Of a stretch of 64,000 nt of DNA, positions 39,056 through 49,275 are shown piece by piece. Position 1 is the first letter of the stretch; each line of letters starts with the position of its first letter. This stretch comes from Epiperipatus broadwayi. Lineage: Eukaryota; Onychophora; Udeonychophora; Euonychophora; Peripatidae. The position numbers and the translations under genes are program-made. A model generated the notes under the pieces. That model made no database searches, was not told the origin of the DNA, and was given only the letters and a program-made list of their open reading frames with translations. The stretch lies in the NCBI GenBank assembly GCA_028023455.1, contig JAQFVV010000112.1, positions 808,001 through 872,000 of the forward strand. Direction: 5' to 3'.

Positions 39056-39289
39056 GTGGAACCCAGCAAGGAAGAGAAGGCACAGGTAAATGAAGTTATA
39101 GAGGAAATGGTATGTAGGTTGGAAGAAAGAATGGAAACCATCAAGAAAATTTTCTTGGAAATGGGAAGTGCCAAGAAAGAGTACAAAGAGATAAAGCAGT
39201 TGGAAGAAAGAATGGAAACCATCAAGAAAATTTTCTTGGAAATGGGAAGTGCCAAGAAAGAGTACAAAGAGACAAAGCAGAGACCTTAA
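39056..39289 (+). pseudogene. Coiled-coil coding fragment with in-frame 81-bp duplication
   Basis: A 77-codon frame contains two near-identical 27-residue units (LEERMETIKKIFLEMGSAKK type) encoded by 39119-39199 and 39200-39280. The composition is that of a coiled coil. Coding-like text with stops continues to about 39960 (for example EPELREHGETYNSW near 39870 and NRIVANMLARICQ near 39970-40005), so this is probably a decayed retroelement ORF. I could not name the family. It lies antisense to the SDR gene and is unlikely to be expressed as a protein. Confidence 0.4.
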
Positions 39290-40076
39290 GAAAATGGAGA
39301 CTCCAAGCACTGCCAGAGAAGATACTGGGAGAAGTACACAACCTAATAAATCACCTGCATCAAGGGTCATCCAGGTAAAAGTTTTTCAATGAACAGGTAG
39401 TAATGGGCATTAACAATTTAGGAGGGACAGCAAAAGATTAGTGGTGAAACATGATTGACAACCCCAAACATGGCAGCAGTACAAAACCCACAATTACAAA
39501 GACATTCCACAAAAGACAAGATGGGATCTTACACTGTATCTTGCAAAGAAATACAACAGAGATGAGGCAGAGATCCATATGTAATTTTTTCCAAGGCAGA
39601 TGGCACACCTGAAAAAACTAACATCATTTCTTGATGACAGATCAGCAGATCATCTGGAATATTAAATATAACTTACCACTAGCATCAGCATATTATGCTT
39701 AGAAATTGGAGTTACAACATTAGCAACAAGACTGAACTGACATAGTCATAGACTTTGGGAACTTTGCAAAAGATGAAAGAAAAAGAAAGCCATATTGTGT
39801 AAAACCCCATTACCCAGGCTAATAGTGTGAAAAAAGTGACAAGACCCATGGAAATATAGATCATAGAATTGAACCTGAACTAAGAGAACATGGAGAAACC
39901 TACAATAGTTGGTTAGAATATAGATCATTAAATATGGAAAAGAATAGGGCAAAAGAAGTTATGTCTAACAGAATAGTAGCTAACATGCTAGCTAGAATAT
40001 GTCAATGATCACTCATTCACTATGAAAGGATGAGTATTTGGGGGGGTATTTTTTTGTAAGGTAACTTTGTGGATAT

Positions 40077-40113
40077 GAAGCAGTGCATATCTGCATGCAG
40101 ATATGCTTGCTTC
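40077..40113. repeat. Perfect 22-bp palindrome within a 37-bp hairpin
   Basis: GCATATCTGCATGCAGATAT begins a perfect 22-bp palindrome at 40085-40106, extended by GAAGCA / TGCTTC outside. Confidence 0.8.
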
Positions 40114-40477
40114 ATGTTTGATCAAATCTAAAACTATTTCCCAACATGTCAAATATTTCTATATATTTGCACACTAGTATATGCATGTGTGTGTAAGTAC
40201 AATTTGGAAATCTTAAAGTTAAATCACACCACATCTTAAGTAAGTTTTAAAAGAAAATATTTTGTTAGACAAAAGAGTGTGATGAATTAAGTAATAGAAG
40301 TGAAATGTATTCCATACAATGGAAGATAGGCCAGGTAATGGAAACAAACAATTACTAAAGTTATGTAAGTGCCTTATTTCCTAATATAGTGAAACAATCA
40401 GATGAAAGAGTTACAATGTAGCACATTTAAATGTGTACACATATTTTAAGGTGTGAAATAAGGAATACAAACAATGT

Positions 40478-42958
40478 GATGTGATGCACTGTGACCTCCT
40501 TATACAGAGTCAGGAAACTCTCAGCAATTATGTCCAAAGAAATCTGTTAGCCACTTTATCTTCCCTTTTTCCCACTCTACATTTTCCCATCCCTGATCCA
40601 TCCCATTTCCTCAACATAATCTTTGTCAACTCTATGGCCTTCATATCTAAATCACCTTATCTTTTCCCAAACCCAGCATAAAAATCAGTAACCCATTTTC
40701 TGTATAATCACTTTGCTTATATTTATTTATCCACAACTTTATTATATTTATATAATTTCTGCTTTCAGGCATTTACATTTAATTAACAGATGCCTAATAT
40801 TTTCTGTTTTCCTTACACAACTTCCAGACAAAATCACCCACATTTTTTCATCCCCTGTTGCTAAAGATCACATTCAAGTCTTAAACAGTAAACTACTTTT
40901 GATGCTATTATCATAAATTAATTTGCACCCAATATTCTGTTTACTTTTATATGTATATATTTAAACTGTTTTTACTCTCCATATTATTTCTCCAACTTCC
41001 TATTCTTTACTAATGCATCATTCTTCTATCCCATTCCTTACCACGATAACACTCAACAATTCTCCTAATGCAATCATCCCACCTTTTGTATAAATATACT
41101 GACATAAATTCTTTCCAAGTCTTCTGCATACCACATTACCTTTCTCACTCATCATGTTACCTGCCCTTTATTCATAACCCTGCAATCTACTGAACATTTT
41201 CATTTTGCTTTTCACATCTCTCATATAAAAACTTTACCATCCCATTTCTTCTTGAATTGCCTCCTTTGGTTCGCGCATCCGCATCTAATACATTTTTCTA
41301 CTAAACATTGTACTTTTTCCGAATAATCTAATACCCCTTTACTAAAACATAATGCAGTGTTACCATATGTTAATCTTGCTATTGCCACTCACTTCCATAC
41401 AATTCTAGCCACATCATATTTATTATATGAAAACACTGATAATTTCTTTATCAATTCCTTTTTTTTTCTTTGCTTCATTGATCAATTTTTTTCTCTCATT
41501 CATCCAAGCAATTTCTCTGATTATTTAATATGATTCCCAAATAGTTATATCTATTCACCACACTTAACTTTAAATTTTCCAATAAAAAGTATTTGTCTTC
41601 TCTTTCCCTAGTAATAATCATCGTTCCTTTTGACGTCTTCCTACTAAACTTTGTACTTTTTCCGAATAATCTAATACCCCTTTACTAAAACATAATGCAG
41701 TGTTACCATATGTTAACCCTGCTATTGCCACTCACTTCCATACAATTCTAGCCATGTCATATTTATTATATGAAAACACTGATAATTTCTTTATCAGTTC
41801 CTTTTTTTTTCTTTGCTTCATTTATCAATTTTTTTTCTCATTCATCCAAGCAATTTCTCGGATTACTTAATATGATTCCCAAATAGTTATATCTATTCAC
41901 CACACTTAACTTTATATTCTCTAATAAAAAGTATTTGTTTTCTCTTTCCCTAGTAATAATCATCATTCCTTTTGATTTTTCTTTCACTAAACTTAATCCA
42001 CATCTCTTTACTCACCCTTGTGCATGTCCTCAACATAACTTTCATATCTTCCCTTCTTTCTGCACACAAAAAGACATCATCTGCAAACAAAAGACCCAAT
42101 AATGTATATACTCCCTTGCAATCTATTAATGGTATCTCTATCCTCTTCCTAGTCTCTATTGCTGTCTCCATTACTCTCAAATATAACAAAAACAAAATAG
42201 GTGATATAGGACATCCTTGCCTTAGTTCCACCTCATTTTTAAATTTGATTCTATATTCCCTTATTGATACATATAGCAATTATTTCATATAATTTCTTAA
42301 TAATGTCCACTAAAGCTCCATCCATTACCAAATTTACTAAACTTACCCATAATCTATTTCTATTTACTATCATACCCTTTTCTATATTTATAAAAGCCAT
42401 ATGTAACGGTCTACCTGTATACCTACTCATATTCATAAGTTGTGTAATGACAAACAAACTATCTCCTATATGCCTAGCTGATCAAAAACTTCCTTGCATT
42501 TCTTTCCCTATATTATTCTCAATCCATTTTGCCACCCTTCCAGCCACCATATATGAAAAAACTTTATATAAAACTGATGTTACCCTATCAGTCTATAATT
42601 GTTTAACTTTCTTTGATTCTTACCCTTTCCTTTAAATGGTAGCCTCGCTCTTGTATTACTCCAACTACCTGGAAAAACTCTCTTCTGCACCATCTTATTA
42701 AAACATGATAACAATTTTACTTTTGCCTTGCACATTAAATTCTTTACCATTTCTGCTACCCATCCATCTAAACCTCCTTTCACTTTTCAATTTCTTCCCT
42801 GCCTCATTCAGTTCATTTTCTGTAAACCTAATATTCCAATTACTATATGATTTCATGTTTGCTATTCTTCACATCTGCCATCTTTTCTATACTCATTACT
42901 TACTTATTTAATGTAATCTCTAATACTTCTCTAGAGCTACTCTCTACTCCCTCATAAA
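40478..42958 (-). mobile_element. CR1/L2-like LINE, 5'-truncated copy (copy C)
   Basis: The best-preserved RT text of the family. Minus-strand segments: 42783-42580 (MKGGLDGWVAEMVKNLMCKA; LPFKGKG; NNYRLIG), 42457-42251 (AFINIEKGMIVNRNRLW, motif A where the Asp reads Asn), and 42279-41950 (LRQGCPISPILF, motif B; LLFADDVFLC, the FADD active site). These overlap in different frames, so the polymerase is broken. The 3' end at 40478 carries the GTGCATCACATCACA tail. A 343-bp tandem duplication lies at 41298-41983. The 5' truncation point abuts repeat copy 2. Confidence 0.85.
41298..41983. repeat. 343-bp tandem duplication inside LINE copy C
   Basis: CTACTAAAC...GTACTTTTTCCGAATAATCT begins at 41298 and again at 41641, and the two units align to their ends with a modest number of differences. 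Copies A and B have this region once. Confidence 0.85.
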
Positions 42959-42959
42959 C

Positions 42960-43722
42960 AGTGATTATACTGAGACTAGAACTGCAATATTCAAATTTGT
43001 TGTTTGTTTTTAACCTTCATCTAAGCCCCTGTATCTCTGGATGATAATCCCTATCATGATACAGTTCAATTAATTAATATTTCAAATATAATAATAACTG
43101 ATAATTATGTATTAAGATTAAGCTTTGTTTAATTTGGACACACATCCTAGTATGTAAATCACCATGACTTCCACCTGTAATAATGTAAAGACCAGAGAAA
43201 TCGTTTTTTGTAGTAAATTAACTTGTAAGCTCCCTATTCATTATATTCAATCCAACAATAAAATTTATTATTATTTTGATTAAATATGAGTGATTCTATA
43301 TGTTGGAACCATAAGACAATCATTTAGAATCAAATTTTGTTCAGTATCAAAATGAGCGTCCCAAGCTTTGAACCCAATCCATAGTAAGGTATGCCTAACT
43401 ATATCTATATAAATATAAAATCTGTTTTTAGTATATCTAAATAGGGTGATTATTAATAATGCAATATCATACTTATGTACTAAGGTGCTGGCTTTGAGCT
43501 GTTAGAACCCTGAGAAAGAGTCTGTATTTGAACTCTGAGCAATGTCTCACTATATGAAGGGAAGCTATGTGACATCACGGATGTTAATTAGATGGTTGAG
43601 ACTAGGATGCCCATGTAGGGGTTTAAACTAGGGGCATAGGGATATTCCTGTGTCTTCTGGTTGAGAGTCCCTGCTTGGCCTTTCAGTCTTGTTGACTGAC
43701 TATACAATCTTTACTATTACAC
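42960..43722. repeat. ~750-bp dispersed repeat (copy 2)
   Basis: Partner of 37479-38228, same orientation. It begins where LINE copy C text stops, so one of the two may have inserted beside or into the other. Differences such as CATGATACAGTTCAATTAAT against the copy 1 text show the copies are not recent. Confidence 0.75.
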
Positions 43723-43920
43723 TATTAAGATTACCAGCGCCAAAAAAAAAAAAAAAGAATCCAAATATATCACTGGAAATGTAGTATAAATGTAACTAAG
43801 GAGAGAGAAGTCTAGATGGTGAAATATTATATTAGTGTTAATGTAAAAAATATCTTATAGAAAGCAAAATATTAAGGTAATAACTGTCTACAAACTATTG
43901 TTTATACAAAATATTCATAC

Positions 43921-44163
43921 CTTGTTCACATCCCATAAGATAACTTTGGCTCCCTGCTTAGCAAATTCCAGAGCAAGCTCTCGGCCTAAAGTATCTCCTA
44001 CCGCTGTAATAAGAATCCTTTCATTTTGAAGATCTCTTTTCTTCCATGTAACACACCATTGGCAGAAAAAAAATAGAATGCTCCAGATAGTTTTCAATAT
44101 AAAAATAATAACTTGTATAGTAACCGTTAGATATTTATTAACATAGTGGAATTTCGTTTCCAT
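43921..44163 (-). CDS. SDR16C-like gene, exon 1 (membrane anchor and cofactor-binding strand)
   Basis: The exon runs from the first in-frame ATG (44163-44161), which has an in-frame TAA 18 bases upstream. It ends at AAG before the donor GTATGAAT (phase 0). It encodes residues 1-81. Residues about 12-34 form a hydrophobic segment followed by Lys-Lys-Arg, the usual N-terminal signal anchor of SDR16C proteins, which places the enzyme on the ER or lipid droplets in characterised relatives. The Rossmann glycine motif TGxxxGxG reads TAVGDTLG (53-60), so two of three glycines are gone. The flanking ILIT and GRELALEFAKQGAKVILWD match the family well, including D78, the NAD-preference acidic residue. 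An in-frame TTG three codons upstream was not used as start. Strong match to SDR16C; function uncertain. Confidence 0.85.
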
Positions 44164-45194
44164 AAATAACAAAGGAGATTCTTAAAAAAAGCATAAAATT
44201 ATACTTTAGATCATTATTAAATGACCAGCATGTATGTGTGTGATGTATGCTCAGCTGGAAATGCAGTTTTTTTATTTTCTAGTAATATCCAGAAAGGTAG
44301 GTCTATAGGTTATTTAAAAAATAAATAAATAAAATCCAATAATTTTATTTTACATTGTTATTGCATATAATATAGAGGTAAAGTATAATCTCTTAGCTTG
44401 CAGATATATAGTCATTTACTAAGCAGTATTATATCTAGTTGAATCTATTATGAGATGGATGCCTAAATAAATTCTCAATTGCCTGCAAATGATTTTTAAT
44501 CTCTGCTGAATTGGAATATGAGTGCATTGTGGTGCTACTGCTGTCTTTAGTACCACATTACAAAAACTCTCAATCTGTTGTATTTTGTCTGTATTATATA
44601 TACATGATCTAATAATCACAGACTCATGTAAATACAAATGAATATAAATACATTTCTATTATTATATTTATTATCAAATATGAAACAAATATACATTCAT
44701 AAATAATGTTTTACAATGGCTGTGCTCCGGCTGCTACTGTTGGTGAGGTATATCTTCTAATTCCAGGGTAAGCTACAGAAAAATAGATTGCTATTATTCT
44801 TATAAGTTTTCTACCACTACTAGCTGTATTTTGGCCAGCCTGCCCTATGATTAGGTCTGATTTCACTATTGTACTATAACAGCTTGCCTTGTGCCTGAAT
44901 GTAATCTTGTCTTACTGTGTCAACTATTTAGCTTAACTGCTATTGTCTGAAGACTGGAAATTCTGTATTTCACCTTTGTAACAATATTCTCTGATCCTAC
45001 CTTCAAAAATATTGACTATTTATTGCCAGATTTCTATCCTTAATAAAAACGTTTGGATTCCGTGTTCTGTTCTTGCTATTCACTATGCATTATGTATCAG
45101 TAAATGCATACATTCATAGTGTTGAATGCTCAATCAAATACAGATAAAATGGAATCTGGACTAGTCTATTATTTGAAGGCAAGGTGAGATATGA
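44164..45194. other. Upstream flank of the SDR gene
   Basis: Should hold the 5' untranslated region and promoter of the minus-strand gene. I see no convincing TATA box, CpG-rich patch or upstream coding exon. An upstream non-coding exon beyond this point cannot be excluded. Confidence 0.4.
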
Positions 45195-45207
45195 ACAATC
45201 CTACTTA

Positions 45208-45935
45208 AAACAGGCAAAACTCCCCATATAGTATTGCCACTCAGTGCAAGCCAGAGTAATCAATGGATGACAGAAGGCTTGTGCATAAAATCCCCATCTA
45301 GTGCATACTCATTCAATATCCCAGACTAGTTTCTGGCTTGTGGCCTCCATCAGTGAGAAGCCTTGGATCTGAGAGCACTGTACCTAGATCTTAGAATCTA
45401 ATGCAATCCTCCAGCAGCCACCTTTTATCTCTACTTAACTACAAAACTATGAGTCTTAAATTGAAAACACAATAATATTTTCAATCCAAGCTCATTAGCT
45501 TATATAGTCATATAGATCTGAACTCAGTACTGTATCTATATATTTTGGTATCTTTTGTTCTTTAATAACAATAGCCACCATTATCCTATTAAGCAGGATT
45601 GCTTTTAAATCAATGAACATCACATGATCACTATTTACTATGCTTGTTTATAACTGTAATTAAAACAGGCAAAACTCTCCATACAGTATTGCCACTCAGT
45701 ACAATCCAGAATAATTAGTCCAAGTAATCAGATTCAAGGCTTCTCACTGACAAAGGCCACAAGCCAGAAACTAGTCTGAGGATATTGGATAAGTAGGCAC
45801 TAGATGTGGATTTTATGCACAAGCCTTCTGGAATCCATTGATTACTCTGGTTTACACTGAGTGGCAATACTGTATGGAGAGATTTGCCTGTTTTAATAAC
45901 AGTTATAAGCAAGCATAAAAAATGGTGATCATGTG
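45208..45935. repeat. Composite foldback element with 13-bp target duplication (copy 2)
   Basis: ACAATCCTACTTA (45195-45207) and ACAATCCTTCTTA (45936-45948) flank it, with one mismatch. It starts AAACAGGCAAAACTC and ends GGTGATCATGTG. The left arm, unique centre (about 45475-45600) and nested inverted right half (about 45620-45935) follow the same order as at 18923-19668. Confidence 0.8.
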
Positions 45936-45948
45936 ACAATCCTTCTTA

Positions 45949-46403
45949 CTTAAATTTCTCTATAATTACTATTAACTTTGAGGTATTTGTCAAAGCATGG
46001 GAAGAAATTTTATATGCCCTCATGTCTGAATCAATTCTAAATATAAAAAAAATTTGCCTTGGACAATTATCTGTCCATCACTATTGTTTTTAATTTATTA
46101 TTTGGGTGCTTGAACATTATTTGATCTCCTGAGAAAACATTTATATTTATTTATTGTAAATAAAATACAAAAATTAGTGTTCACTTGCACTTAATGCATG
46201 CAATTTTGACTTCATATTAGTCTTCCTCAAAACTATTATTTTATAATTATATAACTACTTATTAAAACTGTTTTTATTGCAAGAGCAACCCAAAACTATC
46301 TTTATATGTTCACAAAGATGTAAATCATTTGACATCAGATTAGAACTACATTGGAGAATGCTCAAAGTATTTTAATCAATTGATTATGCAAGTTATTATA
46401 GAT
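45949..46403. other. Intergenic, nothing recognised
   Basis: A+T-rich unique-looking sequence without coding or repeat features I can name. Confidence 0.4.
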
Positions 46404-46894
46404 CAGGAGTGTCCAACTTGCAATCTGAGGACCACATGCAGCCCAATATAGCTATGAATATGGCCCAATGCAAAATCAAAAATTTATTTAAAACATTATA
46501 AGATTTTTTTATGATTAAGTGTCACAATATGATTAAAATAAATGTATGCACTCAAGTATGTCAAATATCCAACTAGTTTTGTTTCATTCTTTTACTTTTA
46601 TAATTAACAAATTTTACAAAAACATCAATGATGTTTTATTATTTACATATATACATTTTCTATATTAGTGATCACAAATTTGAAAAGCTGCTTGACAATT
46701 TTAAAAGACTCTCTGAATAGATCACTGCATAATTAGTATTAATATTTCAGGACTTTGGTGGATGTCATGAAAATTATCCATAGACCTTTTGCTTTGCTCA
46801 TCAGTTTTCAGTAATGCTTGCACATGTAATGTGTGGTCCAAGACAACTCTTTTCCCATTGTGGCCCAGAGATGCCATAACATTAGACACCCCTG
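46404..46894. mobile_element. hAT-like non-autonomous element
   Basis: The left end CAGGAGTGTCCAA pairs with the right end TTAGACACCCCTG, the CAGGGGTG-type terminus common in hAT elements. Subterminal text (GCAGCCCAATATAG; GTGGCCCAGAGATG) is also typical. The flanking octamers TTATAGAT and ATATAGAC are similar but not identical, so the 8-bp duplication is only suggestive. No transposase. Confidence 0.6.
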
Positions 46895-46980
46895 ATATAG
46901 ACTATATCTTTATAATGGCTTAGTTTGACGGCAAAAAATTTTCATCTTTTTTATATTTGTGAAGATACAATTAGAAGCAA

Positions 46981-47100
46981 TGGCATAAGTTGATAATGAA
47001 GTGTAAACAATGAAAAAATAATAACTTAATGTACTAACATTGGCACAAATTGATAATGAAGTGTAAACAATGAAAAAATAATAATTTAATGTACTGACAT
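46981..47100. repeat. 60-bp tandem duplication
   Basis: Two units, 46981-47040 and 47041-47100, differ at five or fewer positions. Confidence 0.9.
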
Positions 47101-47535
47101 TGGAATTTTAAGTGAAAGGTATATAAAAACTCATCACCTGTTATTGTACCTCTTTGGTAACCATAATTACATAGAAAAATAGTTTATATTATGTAGTAAG
47201 AATGTAATATCAGAACTCTTAAATAGCCCATTATAGAGAAAAAAAATTTCTAGAGTCTAGAATATTAAAAAATAAAGAGTAGTCACTGCATTCTTTTATT
47301 AGATGATGAGAGATTTGTGACTCTTTTTTCTTACTTAACTTTTCATTTAATTCATTTACTGAATAATAACATGCAGTTAACTATGTTAGATATATGCTAA
47401 CTTATCATAAAGAAAATGTTTAAGCTTTTATAAAAATTCTCAGCTATCCTAAAGAATTCATAAATTGCACCTATATTTGGATTCCTGATAAATAAGGCAA
47501 GTTGATCCACTAATATATATATATACACACACATA

Positions 47536-48601
47536 CCTGGGTCTCGTTTTATGTGATAGATAGGTTCCTCAGAAAACACGCGCAAATGAAATCATGCAAA
47601 AATAGACGTAACTTACATTGAAAAAGGGGGGATGCAGTCTGTGATTTTTCAAAATTTGCATAAAAGCAAAGCACCAATGTAAAATTACTTTAAAATTCGT
47701 GCAAAAAAAAAAAAAAGGAAATAAAATATGACTAATAAAAAATTTCAAATTTGAAAAAAATTGATACAAGACAAACTTTTTTTAACTATAATATTTAATT
47801 TTATTCAAAATAATATATTTTTATGCATAATTTACAGTACAGTAATTTACATTTTTTATACACGTTTTAATTATTATAGCTATTTGTGGAAAAACATGTT
47901 CGTTTGCAAACAACTAGTGCCAACTTCACACTCATGTTGTGTCAATGGTTTTCTGGTGACAACGTAATTAGTAATTAATCTTTGAGACGATGATTTTATT
48001 AATTGTTTATGAAACTAACAACTAAAAATTAAATTCTTATTTTTGTCTTTAATTTTCAATTCCGTTTAAAAATCAAATTTCACATCACATTAATTTCAAG
48101 TCACCATAAGTAATTTTTAAATTGTTAATTACAATTAAAAATCAGATTTTAATTTTTAATTGTCAAATTTAATTGTGCCCACTGCTATTACTGACCTTTT
48201 AAAAATAAACTTGTGGACACTAAATGATTAATAATTGATTGCGTTCTTTTTTAAAAAGCAAAAACAGAATGTGATTTAAAATGCAAAATTAACATGCACA
48301 ATGTTTGAACAAATTTACATTATAATCTTGTAAAATTTAATGTGTGTATACATAAAATGTGGAAATCATGATTTTAATTTCATTATTGCATAAAATCTTA
48401 CTATTATAAAGCACTGAAAATATTGAAATTACTAAGATGAAAGTCGAATTCCAATAATGTGCTATTACTTTCAATATAACGTAAGTGCACAAAATTTATT
48501 ATTTAAAGTAATAGCGCATTATCGAAGTTCGACTTCCAGTGAAACATGAATCGCATAACTTCAAAATCATGTTAAATAAGTTCGCATAAAAAGAGACCCA
48601 G

Positions 48602-48602
<1 letters not shown>
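47536..48602. mobile_element. Non-autonomous TIR DNA element, family 'CTGGGTCTC' (copy 2)
   Basis: The ends CCTGGGTCTCGTTTTATG and CGCATAAAAAGAGACCCAGG are inverted. Text near both ends matches copy 1 at 12871-13654 (GATAGGTTCCTCAGAAAAC; CATAACTTCAAAATC). It is longer than copy 1 because of internal sequence, including a hairpin with 31-bp imperfect arms (48441-48471 and 48505-48535). No transposase frame. Confidence 0.65.
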
Positions 48603-48634
<32 letters not shown>

Positions 48635-48638
<4 letters not shown>

Positions 48639-48791
48639 AGCATAACAGCCAAAGATTAACAAGTCAATAGAATATTCACAATCTGTAGTCAAGGCAACTT
48701 TTATAGATAACAGAATCTATCTTTTATCTAAAGAAGTAGCCTTGGCAATAGACTGTTGATATTCTATTAAGCTTTGGCTGTTTTGCTGTGA
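48635..48791. repeat. Small MITE with TIRs next to a (TA)n run
   Basis: TCACAGCATAACAGCCAAAG at the left is inverted as CTTTGGCTGTTTTGCTGTGA at the right. Further pairing continues inward (CAATAGAATATTCACA with its counterpart). It abuts a (TA)n run at 48606-48634. Confidence 0.65.
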
Positions 48792-49027
48792 ATTACATTT
48801 GGAAACCAACAAGCAAAATATGGATTTATATATAGTTTATCTACTAGCCTGTATTCAAACCCTATATCCCATTCTGCTCCTTTTGTTGTGTATATATATT
48901 TTATGTATATATTTTAGATGCACGCCTAAGTTATAAAATTTTAATATTTCAATAACATTTTTTTAATTATTATTAATTCTTTTTATTAATTATTAATTCT
49001 TTTTTATTAAAGTACATAGATGTGTCT

Positions 49028-49028
<1 letters not shown>

Positions 49029-49071
<43 letters not shown>

Positions 49072-49093
49072 CATATATATATATATATATATA
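49029..49093. repeat. (TA)n tract at the 3' side of the truncated PLE
   Basis: Two TA runs separated by a short interruption. Another TA run (50355-50371) lies at the other end of the PLE, consistent with insertion into a TA microsatellite. Confidence 0.85.
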
Positions 49094-49150
49094 AAATACA
49101 TATTTTGCGGGTTCATCCGTGTTAAAAACTTTTAATATCAATTTACTGAC

Positions 49151-49181
49151 GTTTCGACTTGATCACACAAGCCATCCACAG
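49151..49181 (-). ncRNA. Hammerhead-ribozyme-like core in PLE family 1 tail
   Basis: The minus strand reads CTGTGGA, then GGCTTG, a 6-base loop, CAAGTC, then GAAAC. This is the order CUGANGA, stem II, GAAA of a hammerhead. Stem II has six pairs (one G-U). CTGTGGA departs from CUGANGA at an invariant position, and I found no convincing stem III with a GUC site nearby, so this copy is probably inactive. Hammerheads are an established feature of PLE terminal repeats. Confidence 0.4.
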
Positions 49182-49275
49182 AGTTATAAAAAGGTAGAAA
49201 GACGGTTGTAGAGGCGCTACAATCACTGGTTTGAATAAAACATTAAAAATCCCACCAATAGCAAAAATGTTAAAT

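Noticed and set aside
44164-44172. TTG as start codon three codons upstream of the chosen ATG
   Set aside because: A non-ATG start is not needed. ATG at 44163 is the first in frame after an upstream stop and leaves a normal signal anchor.
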